Source: Streptomyces sp. NBC_00425
Lineage (GTDB): Bacteria > Actinomycetota > Actinomycetes > Streptomycetales > Streptomycetaceae
Assembly (NCBI RefSeq): GCF_036030735.1
Contig: NZ_CP107928.1
Location: 124,001 to 188,000 of the forward strand
DNA length: 64,000 nt
Direction: 5' to 3'
Below are positions 17,510-28,572 of this stretch, piece after piece. The position numbers and the translations under genes were made by a program. The first letter of the stretch is position 1. Each line of letters starts with the position of its first letter. The notes beneath the pieces were generated by a model. The model had not been told where the DNA came from. It was given only the letters and a program-made list of their open reading frames with translations, and made no database searches.

Positions 17510-18417
17510 GCGTTTCGGCGCGGGCCGGTGCGATAGCCCTGCCTACGAGGGCTGCTGCCGCACGAGTGGGCGTGGTCCTGGCCGTGTTGCGGGCGGCCGC
17601 GAGTCAGGCGGCGAACCATGATGCCGATCATCGCCCAGCGGATCATCGTCTCGGAGCGCGCCGGACTGGTCTCGTAATCGCGGGCGAGGCGACGGTGGGC
17701 GGTGATCCACGAGAGCGTGCGCTCGACCGCCCACCGCTTCGGCTGCACCTGGAACCCCCGCTGATCGGGGTCTTTGCGGACGATCTCCAGCTCGCGGCCA
17801 AGCACGGTGGCGGTCCAGTCGACCAGGCGGCCGGCGAAGCCCTGGTCCGCCCAGATCTTCTTGACGCCCGGGTGGTCGAGGCGTGTCCACAACAACGGTC
17901 GGCGGGCGCCGTCGCGGTCCTGCACGCTCGCCGCGACCACGTGCACGGCCAGCAGCAGGCCGAGGGTGTCGGTGACGATGAACCGCTTACGGCCCTTGAC
18001 CTTCTTGCCCGCGTCGAATCCCCTGGTGGCGGCCGGAACAGTATCGGCTGTGCGAACGGACTGCGAATCGATCAGGCCCGCGCTCGGCTCGACGTTGCGG
18101 CCGTCGGCTTCACGGATCTGGCCGCGCAGTGCGTCGTGGATGCGTTCGACCATTCCGTCGTCGTGCCACCACGTGAAGTACCAGTACACCGTCGGCCACG
18201 GCGCGAAGTCCTTCGGCAGCTGCCGCCAAGCACAGCCCGTCCGCACCACATAGAAGATCGCATCCACGATCCGCCGCCGCGGATGCTTCTCCCGCCGCCC
18301 GCCCTGCGGCCCCACCCGCGCCGGCGGCAGCAACGGCTCCACCAACGCCCACTGCTCGTCCGTCAAGTCCGACGGATACCCACCCCCAGCACCACTCACA
18401 TGAGGCTCAACGACCAC
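17293..18417 (-). CDS. IS5-family transposase
   Basis: 374 residues as an open frame. Start GTG at 18417 (MVVEPHVSGAGGGYPSDLTDEQWALV). An N-terminal DUF4096-type helix domain with LVEPLLPP and RTGCAWRQLP is followed by a DDE core: LIDSQSVRTA (first Asp), IWADQGFAGRLVDW (second Asp) and VERTLSWITAHRRL (Glu). No frame break is visible, so it may be active. Family similarity ends near IGIMVRRLTRGRP at about 17600. The remaining 100 codons are antisense to the passenger gene and probably are not a conserved domain. Confidence 0.88.
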   Translation of the reverse strand: MVVEPHVSGAGGGYPSDLTDEQWALVEPLLPPARVGPQGGRREKHPRRRIVDAIFYVVRTGCAWRQLPKDFAPWPTVYWYFTWWHDDGMVERIHDALRGQIREADGRNVEPSAGLIDSQSVRTADTVPAATRGFDAGKKVKGRKRFIVTDTLGLLLAVHVVAASVQDRDGARRPLLWTRLDHPGVKKIWADQGFAGRLVDWTATVLGRELEIVRKDPDQRGFQVQPKRWAVERTLSWITAHRRLARDYETSPARSETMIRWAMIGIMVRRLTRGRPQHGQDHAHSCGSSPRRQGYRTGPRRNAYRARNLAVSCIKDCGRSVSSETITPSSRPSSDHSFQTAGLLVRTAASRSPSYMSPSAIGSSRSTSSASGRR

Positions 18418-18434
18418 GCACCCACCTGGGCACG

Positions 18435-18457
18435 GCAGATCTCAAACGCGGTCTGAG
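18435..18457. repeat. Right terminal inverted repeat of the IS5-family element
   Basis: Exact reverse complement of 17072-17094, so both ends of the element are preserved. Confidence 0.9.
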
Positions 18458-19041
18458 GGTCGCAAGTTCATCACCTGCGGTCTGGCCCGGAAGACGTACG
18501 TGGTGAAAGACGGTATTGCCTGTCGGGTTTCGTCCTACGCACTCGGCCGCGACCTCGGCAGCCCAGGCAAATACGACTTCGAGATCGTTTCGGCGACGGG
18601 GGGCCCTCCGATCCGGAGGTTCTTCAACTGGGACGGCGTGCCGGCCGAGATACGCGAGGTCGCTCTGTTCGACGCCCCGTGCTCGATTGGCGCGACCAGC
18701 CCACAGCGGAGGCGGCATGGGAGACCTACCTCAACGGGAACAGAATCAGTCTGGATGCCTACGGGATCTTCTCCCCGCAGCACCTGATGAGGAATCAACG
18801 GGATACCGCTCTGGAGATCCTCCGGAGCGAGGGCTACGCCATACCGCGAACCCCGGAACCCGCCGAGACGCCCGGGACCTGGCTGGGCCACTGGGGTGGA
18901 GCATGGATGCCGGCCGATGTGCTCGCGGCCCTTCACACCGTGCCGGACGACACCGCGCAACGTGCGTGGTGTCAGGGAGCGAAGGAATCCCTGGACATCG
19001 CATGGGATATGCACCTCCTGTGGACCACCGACGTGTTCTGA
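18458..19041 (+). pseudogene. 3' part of the IS-interrupted gene, with a frameshift
   Basis: Frame from 18458 reads GRKFITCGLARKTYVVKDG and continues to EIREVALFDAP (about 18675). Coding character then moves to another frame that reads LDWRDQPTAEAAWETYL and ends DMHLLWTTDVF at 19041. Joined to the 5' fragment at 17029-17070 the frame is continuous, so removing the IS would restore one gene, apart from the frame change near 18677, which could be decay or a sequence error. Alternatively the second part is a separate gene starting GTG at 18679. I do not recognise the family. Confidence 0.55.
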
Positions 19042-19169
19042 CCGGGCCCGCGCTCCGTCCATGACCACCGTGGCGGACCGTCGGCAGTCACCCTGCACCG
19101 AGGTGCCGAGTACCGGCCGCGGCCCGGTCCACCTCCGGCCTGACTACCCAACACGGCCCGGGCGAGGAT

Positions 19170-19414
19170 GTACGGCAGCACCAGAAGATGCGCCCGCGAG
19201 GTTGCGCCAGCGCGGCATCCGCCACCGCATCGCCCGCAGGGGAATCAAGTCCTCGCAGCGACTCGGACACCACCGCTGGACCATGGAACGACCACGGCCT
19301 GGCTCGCCGGCTACCGCCGGACTCCACCGCCGCGACGAACGCAAGGCCGAACGCTTCCTCGCCTTCACCAGCCCGGCCCTCACCCTCATCCGCTACCGCA
19401 GACTCGCCAAATGA
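19170..19414 (+). pseudogene. C-terminal remnant of an IS5-family transposase
   Basis: Reads RLRQRGIRHRIARRG, SSQRLGHHRW, a short piece in another frame (TTAWLAGYRR), then LHRRDERKAERFLAF and LIRYRRLAK followed by a stop. This is the ending of IS5-group transposases (conserved RHRW, the final Glu, and YRRLAK). Two compensating frame changes and the absence of the N-terminal two thirds show it is dead. Confidence 0.75.
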
Positions 19415-19539
19415 GATGACCTCTTTAGTGAACAACCCAGTTTAGAAACCCTCTTAAGACCCCGTTTAGGACCCCCTCCTATCCTGCACACACCCCCACA
19501 CAACCAAAACAAACCCAACCCCACACCCACCACCCACCA

Positions 19540-19583
19540 CCCCCTGCACCTGCACCCGCACCCGCACCCGCACCCGCACCCGA
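19540..19583. repeat. CACCCG hexamer repeat in the leader of the DUF5988 gene
   Basis: Five or more copies of CACCCG/CACCTG directly upstream of the AAGGAG ribosome site of the gene at 19596. Confidence 0.7.
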
Positions 19584-19595
19584 AGGAGACGCCAC

Positions 19596-19808
19596 ATGCA
19601 CCAACCCAACGCCATCCTCAAAGGCGGACCCACCTTCCAACTCACCGACGAAGACCGCATCCGCTTCATCGCCGACACCACCACCAAAGTCAAAATACTC
19701 AAAGGCAACCGCTACGAACACTTCGAACCCACCCACACCACCATCACCACCGACAACAACCAACTCCACGTCTACACCTGGACCGGCTACACCTACGTCG
19801 CCGAATAA
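19596..19808 (+). CDS. DUF5988 family small protein
   Basis: 70 residues, the usual family size. Conserved elements are NAILKGGP at the N-terminus, DRIRFIADT, KVKILKGNRYEHFEPT and a terminal YTYVAE. AAGGAG lies eight bases before the ATG. Function is unknown; as I recall it, DUF5988 genes often accompany biosynthetic clusters in actinomycetes, but nothing here proves a link to the PKS about 5 kb away. The coding strand is strongly skewed to A and C (ACC, CAC, CCC codons), unlike adjacent genes. Confidence 0.82.
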   Translation: MHQPNAILKGGPTFQLTDEDRIRFIADTTTKVKILKGNRYEHFEPTHTTITTDNNQLHVYTWTGYTYVAE

Positions 19809-19945
19809 CCCCCACCCCCGCACACAACAACCCCAGCCCACCACCACTCCCCGACCACCGAAACAACAGACCCACCCACAACCCCCTGACCACGCTCCTC
19901 GAAATCGGCTCAGTCGGCAGTTCCGAACAGCTGGTCGGGGGTGGC

Positions 19946-20617
19946 TCAAAAATGCTGTCGGCCCGTCACATCAAGGCCACCGCGTGCTGGTTGACTGTCC
20001 CTGTGAATGACCTGATGTACGTAGAGAGCCTTGTCGAAGTCGACCAGGCCGGTCTTCTCCACGATCGTGATGTGGTCCATGACGGTCTCGTTGGTCTTGT
20101 CCGCCAGGACACGGATCAGCGAGTTCTTCGTGGTGGTGCGGACGCTCGCGATCGTGGAGAGGATCTGCCCTTGTGTCGCGCGCAGGATGGTGGCCATGTC
20201 GGCATCGAACTGCTTGCCCGTGTCGCCCTTCAGTTGGGCTACGAAGCCCAGTTGTTGCGGCGAGGGCTGGTTGGGCAGCGTGATGTCCAACTCGCCTGCG
20301 ACGCCGCGGCAGACCGCATCCAGCAAGCCGTGCCCGGCGATCAGGTGCTCCCCGGCGGTCTTGACCGACTTGGTCGTGCCCTTCTGTACCGCCATCTGAC
20401 CGACGGGGTACTCCCACAGTCCGGCCGCCCGCACCTGGACCACGAAGTCCCGGTCGGCTTCCGTCAACGGCCCGCTCTCCGGGCGGGCGATGACCCGGTC
20501 GGGTGCGCTGCCGACCTTCTGAACTCCGAGCATGGAGGGGTAGAGGAGCGAGCCGAGAGTGAAGGCGATCCCACCGCCGAGGAAAAAAGTTCCCGCGACT
20601 TTCCGTGAAACGAACAC
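19946..20617 (-). CDS. DUF4142 domain protein, membrane-anchored or secreted
   Basis: 223 residues from GTG at 20617, with AGGAG seven bases upstream. An N-terminal hydrophobic segment (GTFFLGGGIAFTLGSLL) is a signal or anchor. The rest is a four-helix DUF4142/ferritin-like fold without obvious metal ligands: LTEADRDFVVQVRAAGLWE, GHGLLDAV and DADMATILRATQGQIL. DUF4142 proteins are exported and of unknown biochemical role. It appears to be a single transcription unit. Confidence 0.82.
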   Translation of the reverse strand: MFVSRKVAGTFFLGGGIAFTLGSLLYPSMLGVQKVGSAPDRVIARPESGPLTEADRDFVVQVRAAGLWEYPVGQMAVQKGTTKSVKTAGEHLIAGHGLLDAVCRGVAGELDITLPNQPSPQQLGFVAQLKGDTGKQFDADMATILRATQGQILSTIASVRTTTKNSLIRVLADKTNETVMDHITIVEKTGLVDFDKALYVHQVIHRDSQPARGGLDVTGRQHF

Positions 20618-20921
20618 CGTGTCTCCTGATCCGGATCGGATCCCGCACGCGCAGGAGTACGGATACGGATCCCGGCAGAATCTCTTGGGTTCGCAATGGG
20701 TTCGCAAAATCGGCCGGTCGGCTTCGGGGATGCCCCGGAGCGGGTGAATACACCGCGTGTGTGCAATATGAACGGATCTCGCACCGTTGCGGAATGTGTC
20801 GTTCGAGGGTTCAGCTCACCGGCACCAGCCCCTCGTGGTCGACGTTCCTGGTCCAGTGGACGTCAGCGCGCTACCCGGGCGTCGCCGCCCGCCGAAGCCA
20901 GACTCTCCGGCGGCGCAAAGA

Positions 20922-20937
20922 GGGGCCGTTCGGCCCC
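20922..20937. terminator. Hairpin GGGGCCG-TT-CGGCCCC
   Basis: Perfect 7-bp arms. A weaker copy (GGGC-CGTTC-GCCC) follows about 20 bp downstream. No T-run, as often in high-GC terminators. It lies between the DUF4142 promoter side and the sulfatase fragment, so its orientation is uncertain. Confidence 0.35.
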
Positions 20938-21090
20938 AACTACAATCTGAAACATGGGCCGTTCGCCCCTATCGGGATGGGGTGTCCTTGCGGCGATCAT
21001 GTGGCGGCGGCCGGGAAGGGCCACATCCATTCCCGCACACACGGCGCTTCCCGGCTCGTCAGCGACGTAAGCAGATACGAAGGAAGCGGT

Positions 21091-21410
21091 TCAGTCGAGC
21101 ATGAACCAGCCGCGTACCTGTGCCTCATGATCGACGTAGCGTTCGCCGGAGACGTCGACGACGACCTTGTCGATCGCGCCCCCGGTGAACGGGAAGGGCC
21201 CTTCGTAGTCGGGGGTGACCGGCGAGGCGTCGTCGCGGCCCACGCAGATTCCGTCCCCGACGACAATGAAGGCGCCGGGCTGGGTGACGATGTCCTCGCT
21301 GCCCACCTGCCGGTCGTCCACATAGAGGGTGAGGGTGCCCGCGGCACCGGGCATCGCCGGGTCTGTGCTGCGGCCGCTCGCGGCGAACTCGGCCGTCAGT
21401 GAGCATTTTC
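21091..21410 (-). pseudogene. C-terminal fragment of an arylsulfatase-like protein
   Basis: From about LTAEFAASG the frame gives TLTLYVDDRQVGSEDI, FIVVGDGICVGRDDASPV and FPFTGGAIDKVVVDVSGE, the beta-sandwich tail that follows the catalytic domain in actinobacterial arylsulfatases (GTATLYxDG and VGRDxGxPV pattern). The sulfatase catalytic domain with the formylglycine motif is absent, so only about 90 residues of the 3' end survive. Confidence 0.65.
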
Positions 21411-21591
21411 AGCGTTGCCTCTCCACAGCTCGTAGGGGCATCCCCCAGCGTAGCCGCTGCCGTAGGCGCGTCCGTTCTCCTCCGGCAGCAGCGACAGCGG
21501 GCCGTCGCGTGCGGATCCGGAGCAGGTCGGGCCGGCCGTCGGTGATCAGGCGGTGGAACGCGCGTCACCGGGCCGCAGACCGTGCGGGTGC

Positions 21592-21635
21592 CAGGAGGGA
21601 ACTCACCCCCGGGCAGGAGGGAACTCACCCCCGGG
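21592..21635. repeat. Perfect 22-bp tandem duplication
   Basis: Two exact head-to-tail copies of a unit beginning CAGGAGGGAACTCACC. It lies in the noncoding gap between the sigma factor stop and the sulfatase fragment. Confidence 0.85.
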
Positions 21636-21692
21636 CGGGGCCGGTCAGGGACCTGGCCGCGCCCGGTCGCGTGAGCCCTGTGGGTCTGCTGG

Positions 21693-22370
21693 TCACCACC
21701 AGGTAACCAGCACGGCGAGCCCGCCCACGACCAGAGCGACGAGCAGGAGCAGGGACACGAGCGCGGCTCGCGGGTGCGCGGTGAGATCGGCGAAGACGCC
21801 GAGACCAGCCCCGTTCTGCCGCTCGGAGACAACGCGGCGTCCGCGGAACACGTGGACTCGTGCGGTGCTGGGCTCGATGTCCATCGCGGTGGCGATGCTC
21901 GCATAGCTCCAGTCTGCGACGATCCTCAGCAGCACCGCCTCACGCTGTGTGTCGGGCAGCCGCAGAATCTCGCCCATCACCGCGTCGGCCTCCGCCGCTC
22001 GCTGAGGATCGGACACGGCCGAGGTCGACGTCCATCGCGGCAGGCCCGAAGCGGGCTCCAACCCCGCGTGGTCGACGGGAGTGGAACGGCGGACGTGGGC
22101 GGGCAGGTCACGGCATTTCTGCGCCACCACGGTGTGGAGCCATCCCAGCGGGTTGCCCAGGTGTTCGGTCATCGTGGGCCACGTCGCCAGGGCGGCGACG
22201 AAAGCCTGCTGGACGATGTCCTCCGCGTCGGCAGCCGACGACGGGTGCTCGTGTTTCGCCAGTTGCCTTCTGGCGAAGCGCAGGAGGTGGTCGCGATGCT
22301 TGCGGTACAGGTCCTGAATCCGATCCGCCCACTCACCGGGGTGCTGATCAGGCGTGTGATGCATCGTCAT
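21693..22370 (-). CDS. ECF sigma factor with C-terminal transmembrane helix
   Basis: 225 residues. Sigma-2 region: LYRKHRDHLLRFARRQL and AEDIVQQAFVAALATWP. Sigma-4 region: LRLPDTQREAVLLRIVADWSYASIATAMDIEPSTARVHVFRGR. The protein ends in a hydrophobic helix (ALVSLLLLVALVVGGLAVLV), which suggests membrane tethering as in ECF groups with fused anchors. The ATG overlaps the stop of the upstream micro-gene as TGATG, so translation is coupled. It is downstream of an M48 protease gene on the same strand, so proteolytic release of the sigma factor is a plausible inference. Confidence 0.88.
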   Translation of the reverse strand: MTMHHTPDQHPGEWADRIQDLYRKHRDHLLRFARRQLAKHEHPSSAADAEDIVQQAFVAALATWPTMTEHLGNPLGWLHTVVAQKCRDLPAHVRRSTPVDHAGLEPASGLPRWTSTSAVSDPQRAAEADAVMGEILRLPDTQREAVLLRIVADWSYASIATAMDIEPSTARVHVFRGRRVVSERQNGAGLGVFADLTAHPRAALVSLLLLVALVVGGLAVLVTWW

Positions 22371-22519
22371 CAGTCGTCACGTCCCGTCTCGGAGGGGTTG
22401 AGCGTGCGGCTGCGACGGACGTCTACACGCATGACGCACCACTGGTGGACCGTTTGCGCGAGGAGTGACAGGACCTGTGCCACGGTGACTGCCAGGTCGA
22501 GCCAGAGGTGTTCGGTCAT
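22370..22519 (-). CDS. Micro-protein (49 residues) coupled to the ECF sigma gene
   Basis: ATG at 22519 (MTEHLWLDLAVTVAQVLSLL), TGA at 22370-22372 sharing one base with the sigma factor ATG. The first half is an amphipathic or weakly hydrophobic helix (LAVTVAQVLSLLAQTVHQW) and the tail is basic. No family recognised. Position and coupling suggest a regulator or leader peptide of the sigma factor. An AAAGG lies about 14 bases upstream of the start. Confidence 0.55.
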   Translation of the reverse strand: MTEHLWLDLAVTVAQVLSLLAQTVHQWCVMRVDVRRSRTLNPSETGRDD

Positions 22520-22630
22520 GCGGCATCCGGCCTTTCTGCGGGGGCCGTCCGCGCGGACGGCCGTACGTCCCTGTACGAGAGACCGGTCGCCGTTTCGTTT
22601 ACCGTCCGCAGCGAGTTTCTTTCCGCGTGT

Positions 22631-25075
22631 TCAGAGCAGAAAGGCGTAAGCGACGACGAGCACGACGCACTGCAGGACGAGGACGAGGACGCCGGCTGTC
22701 GGCCGCTGACCGTTCCGGCGAGCCGCGGTGATCGCCCGGGCAGCGAAGTAGGCGCCCAGTGGCGTGCAGCATGCGCTGGCAAGAACCCCCTTGGCCGCCC
22801 ATCGCAGAGGGCTGGGCCCGGCCGGGTGGGCGGCCAGCCGCGCGGCCCGTCTCTGCGTCCGGCGTCCGTCCGGACGCGGAGGCGCTGTGAGCCGGCGTGC
22901 GGCGGACCGCTGCAACAAGGCGCCCACCAGGAAGAACCCCAGGAACAACGGCAGAAACGGCATCATCTCGTCGCTGTCGGCTGCGGTGATCGCCACGACG
23001 AGGATGGCGGACACAAGGTTCCACATGATCAGGACGGTGACGCTGCTACGCCGCGCACCACCGCGGTTGAGGTCGACGGCGGCCAGCGCACGGTACGTCG
23101 CGGTGACCGGGGCAGCCCCGCGCCCACGGGACGGCGCCTGGTCCGGTTCCCGCGGAGTCCGCTCGACAAGGGCAGCGACCACTGCTCTCGCCTCGGCCCC
23201 TCGGTGCAGGGCTTCCACCGGATCGACCCGGCGCCGACGTCTGCGTTTGCGCCAGCCGAACTCCTCCATCCTCAGCCAGGTGCCGTCCTTCAGGAAGAGG
23301 TCCGTGCCCGCTTCGGCAGGCTGCAGGGGACGTGTGGCGGCGACGCTGCGGAACGCGACGAAAAGTCCGGGCTCGCTCGGGCCGTGCACGGCGGTCTCCA
23401 GCCGGGCCGCGAGTCTGTGGCCGAACGTGTCCCAGGCCATGTCATGCGGATTCGCCGGGAGGAAGTACAGGCCCGAGATGTGCACCAGCACGTCGTACGG
23501 CTGGTTGTTGAGGCGCACCGCGAGGGCGCCGATCAGTTCACCGGCGTTGTCGGCGTCGCTGCCGGAGCCCGGTGAGGGGCGTCCCCGTCGTTCGTCGACT
23601 CCCAGAGCCCGCAGCTGATCGCGCACCGCCCCCACGAGCAGGGGATCGACCAGACGCCCCGCCGACACGGGAAGGAGGTCCGGAAGCGTGATGTCCGGCA
23701 GCGCACCCTGTACCGGGTCCGGCCGCCAGCACGCGGCCCCGGAGGCGACCGCGGCGAGCACGACGGCGTCCTGAAGGGCCTGGCGAAGCCTTTCCGTGCC
23801 GCTGGTCGCGCCGGCGGCCGTTGCGGGGCACTCGCGCAGCAGGAGCTCATGGAGCCGTCCGCCCTTCCCTCCCGCCAGTAGTTCCCAGACGTAGGGCAGG
23901 CCGGCCTCAGAGCCGCCGTGCATCTCGGCGGCCGCACGGTAGAGAGCGTCAGCGCTGTCCTGGCGACGTCCGACGGCAACCGCTTTCGCGTGTTCGTCGA
24001 ACGGCTCACGCGTACAGCCCGGTGAAGGGAGTACCAGATCGTCCAGCCGGGCTGAGTGCTCGAGGCCCGGCACCAGGTCCCAGGACCGGTCGACCTGCGG
24101 CACTTCCACTCCGGTGGCGTCGGCCGGCAGAGCGTCGGACAGGAGTGCCTCGATCCTGTCGGCCAGCGGCGGGTGCGTGTCCCATGTCGCAGGCCGGGGC
24201 GCGGGCTGCCAGGCGGCAGGGCCGGAGCCGCCCGCTGCCAGGAACAGTCCGAAGGCTGGCAGGATCCCGGCCGGCGCGCGTCCGGTGCGTGCGGGGTTCA
24301 TGTGGTCGCCGACGAAGCGCTGCCAGTCGGCCGCGGCCGTGTGCACCTTCTCGATGGCGGCGGCCGCAGTGGCAGAGTCGGTGACCCGCGCCGCGCAGCG
24401 GTCGGCCAGGAACTCCTGACGCTGCAGCACGGAGGAGGAGACCAGCGAGTACAAGTGGAGGTATCCCTGGAGGACCAGCCGATGTGGTGCTCCCGGCGGG
24501 ACCGCGTCGACGACCCGGGCCAGTAGATCTCTCCCGCCGTAGGTAACCACCGCAAGCCGCGTGTCCAGGTGGGAGAAGTGAGCCAGCTCGTGCCCCAGGA
24601 CGGCGGTGAGACTCTGTACCGGCAGGGCGGTGAGGAGCGGCGCCCCCACGTACATGGAACGCCTGCCGCGGACCAGGCCCAGCAGCCTCGTGTGCTCGAC
24701 GACGTATGCGTTGGGTTCGGCCGTAACGCGGATCTCGTGCGGCGGCCGCGTGCCGACCTCCGCGGCCAGGCGGACCACGTGGTTCCACAGCAGGGGAGCC
24801 TCGGCCGAGGTCACGAGGATGCCGTGCTGCGGTCCGCTCCGGCCGACGACGGTACGCGCTATCGCGGCCACCGTTCCCGCGGCCAGGGCGAGCGCCAGAG
24901 CGGCGAGCTTCACCGTGGCGATGTTGACGCCCTCGGTCGAGATCAGCACGGCGCCGACGGCCAGGGCGAGCACCAGTATGCACGGCACCACGTACACCCC
25001 GGCGAGAAGGACCACGGCCGTCCCCGCGCGTACCGTCAGCCAGGTACCGCCATAACCCCGTTCACCGGTGCGCAC
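22631..25075 (-). CDS. M48-family membrane zinc metallopeptidase, large
   Basis: 814 residues from GTG at 25075, with GAGGGGG just upstream. Two N-terminal transmembrane segments (residues about 15-45 and 55-75) precede the peptidase domain with the zinc site HELAHFSH and the third ligand in QEFLADRCAARV. C-terminal to this is a long uncharacterised region, then further hydrophobic segments (VTVLIMWNLVSAILVVAIT, FLPLFLGFFLVGALL, AGVLVLVLQCVVLVVAYAFLL). HtpX/Ste24-type relatives degrade membrane proteins. The micro-gene and the membrane-tailed sigma factor follow within 112 bp, so a protease and sigma operon is likely. Confidence 0.88.
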   Translation of the reverse strand: MRTGERGYGGTWLTVRAGTAVVLLAGVYVVPCILVLALAVGAVLISTEGVNIATVKLAALALALAAGTVAAIARTVVGRSGPQHGILVTSAEAPLLWNHVVRLAAEVGTRPPHEIRVTAEPNAYVVEHTRLLGLVRGRRSMYVGAPLLTALPVQSLTAVLGHELAHFSHLDTRLAVVTYGGRDLLARVVDAVPPGAPHRLVLQGYLHLYSLVSSSVLQRQEFLADRCAARVTDSATAAAAIEKVHTAAADWQRFVGDHMNPARTGRAPAGILPAFGLFLAAGGSGPAAWQPAPRPATWDTHPPLADRIEALLSDALPADATGVEVPQVDRSWDLVPGLEHSARLDDLVLPSPGCTREPFDEHAKAVAVGRRQDSADALYRAAAEMHGGSEAGLPYVWELLAGGKGGRLHELLLRECPATAAGATSGTERLRQALQDAVVLAAVASGAACWRPDPVQGALPDITLPDLLPVSAGRLVDPLLVGAVRDQLRALGVDERRGRPSPGSGSDADNAGELIGALAVRLNNQPYDVLVHISGLYFLPANPHDMAWDTFGHRLAARLETAVHGPSEPGLFVAFRSVAATRPLQPAEAGTDLFLKDGTWLRMEEFGWRKRRRRRRVDPVEALHRGAEARAVVAALVERTPREPDQAPSRGRGAAPVTATYRALAAVDLNRGGARRSSVTVLIMWNLVSAILVVAITAADSDEMMPFLPLFLGFFLVGALLQRSAARRLTAPPRPDGRRTQRRAARLAAHPAGPSPLRWAAKGVLASACCTPLGAYFAARAITAARRNGQRPTAGVLVLVLQCVVLVVAYAFLL

Positions 25076-25685
25076 ACCGCCCCCTCAGTGACTGCGTGAA
25101 GGGGATTCTGGCAACTCAGCCGCGCGCTGGGTGAGCAAAAGAGGAATGCGGTCGTATGTGAACCCATCGCGACCATGTGAAGCGGAATAGCGTCGCGAAT
25201 CACCAAAAGAACGCGACGATCCGGCCGCCGCCTCGACCGGACCTGTGACATCACCTCGAAGATCACCCACCCAGAGACTCCGGGGACCGGCCGCCGTCAG
25301 GGCGCCTCTCCGGGGGGCGGGGCGGGTCACCCCGGTCCCAGCCCGTAGACCCGCTCCCGTCTCAGCTCCTTTGCCAGCCCGCAGGACGGGGCCGGTCCGC
25401 GCTTCCCGGACGAGGGCAATGGCCGCCGCCATCGACGTTCGGCCCGCGACGAGACGGTGCACTGACGCGGTACAGCCTTTCCGCCACCCGGTCCCCCGGC
25501 CGCGTGGCCGACCGGAAATCACACCAGGGGCAGGCTGATGAGCGGCATCGCGGCGTGGCCTCTCCGTCTCGGCGGGGTTGCTCAGCGCGGCTCCGGGCGC
25601 TCCGGTGGACCGCCCGGACCCTCGGGTACGACGTGCCGCGATGGACCTGCGCGCCGTGGCCGCGTGAGAACACCGTGGAAGCCGG
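25076..25685. other. Intergenic region without a supported gene
   Basis: About 600 bp between the M48 gene start and the end of the next minus-strand gene. Open frames on both strands here are Arg/Ala/Gly-rich shadows without recognisable domains. The promoter of the M48 operon should lie near 25080-25200, where the DNA is somewhat less GC-rich. Confidence 0.4.
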
Positions 25686-26093
25686 TCAGGCCAACCGGGT
25701 CACCGAGTAGTCGAAGGTGGTCCCGGTGACGGTGTAGGTGGCCGTCTGACCGTTGTCGCAGTAGGACACGTAGGAACTGCCGAACTCCTTGGTCCCACCC
25801 ACCGCCTCGACGTACGGACGGACGTCGGTGCCTTCCGGCCATAAGGCGGTGGCAAGGTCGATGACCCTGGTCTGGTTGATCGGGTACTCGTCGGTCGGAG
25901 CGGACTGTTCGCCGGTGCGGGCGGTGGCGGCCCAGGAAAGGACGAAGCCGGCGTTGTTGACGACGGCCACCTTCTGCACGCAGGGCTGTGTCTGCGCGGG
26001 CGCCGCCGCCGCGGTGACCGAGGGCAGGACGGCCATTGCCGTCGCGCCCGCCAGGATCGCGGCCGACCTGCGGCGTATCCAGGTCCGGTTCAT
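25686..26093 (-). CDS. Small secreted protein, unknown function
   Basis: 135 residues from ATG at 26093 with GGGAG nine bases upstream. A classical signal peptide (RRRSAAILAGATAMAVLPSVTAAAA) with an AxA cleavage site near residue 30 is followed by a mature domain of about 100 residues holding two cysteines (QPCVQKV and SYCDNGQ), probably a disulfide. The mature part (VVNNAGFVLSWAA, VIDLATALWPEGTDVRPYVEAV) resembles a family of exported Streptomyces hypothetical proteins. No catalytic motif is seen. Confidence 0.8.
   Translation of the reverse strand: MNRTWIRRRSAAILAGATAMAVLPSVTAAAAPAQTQPCVQKVAVVNNAGFVLSWAATARTGEQSAPTDEYPINQTRVIDLATALWPEGTDVRPYVEAVGGTKEFGSSYVSYCDNGQTATYTVTGTTFDYSVTRLA

Positions 26094-28572
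<2,479 letters not shown>

Larger units (their letters stand above)
17072..18457. mobile_element. IS5-family insertion element with a passenger immunity-like gene
   Basis: A 1386-bp unit bounded by inverted repeats of 23 bp (17072-17094 and 18435-18457, perfect; outer end CTCAGACCGCG). It contains a full transposase gene on the minus strand, starting 18 bp inside the right repeat, and a convergent gene on the plus strand starting 20 bp inside the left repeat. The element sits inside another gene. A target duplication is not clear by eye: the flanks read ACGGTGT on the left and GGTCGC on the right. Confidence 0.85.

Noticed and set aside
20922..20970. Two consecutive hairpins as a riboswitch or attenuator
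   Set aside because: Simple short stems only, no conserved aptamer features seen; kept only as a weak terminator call.
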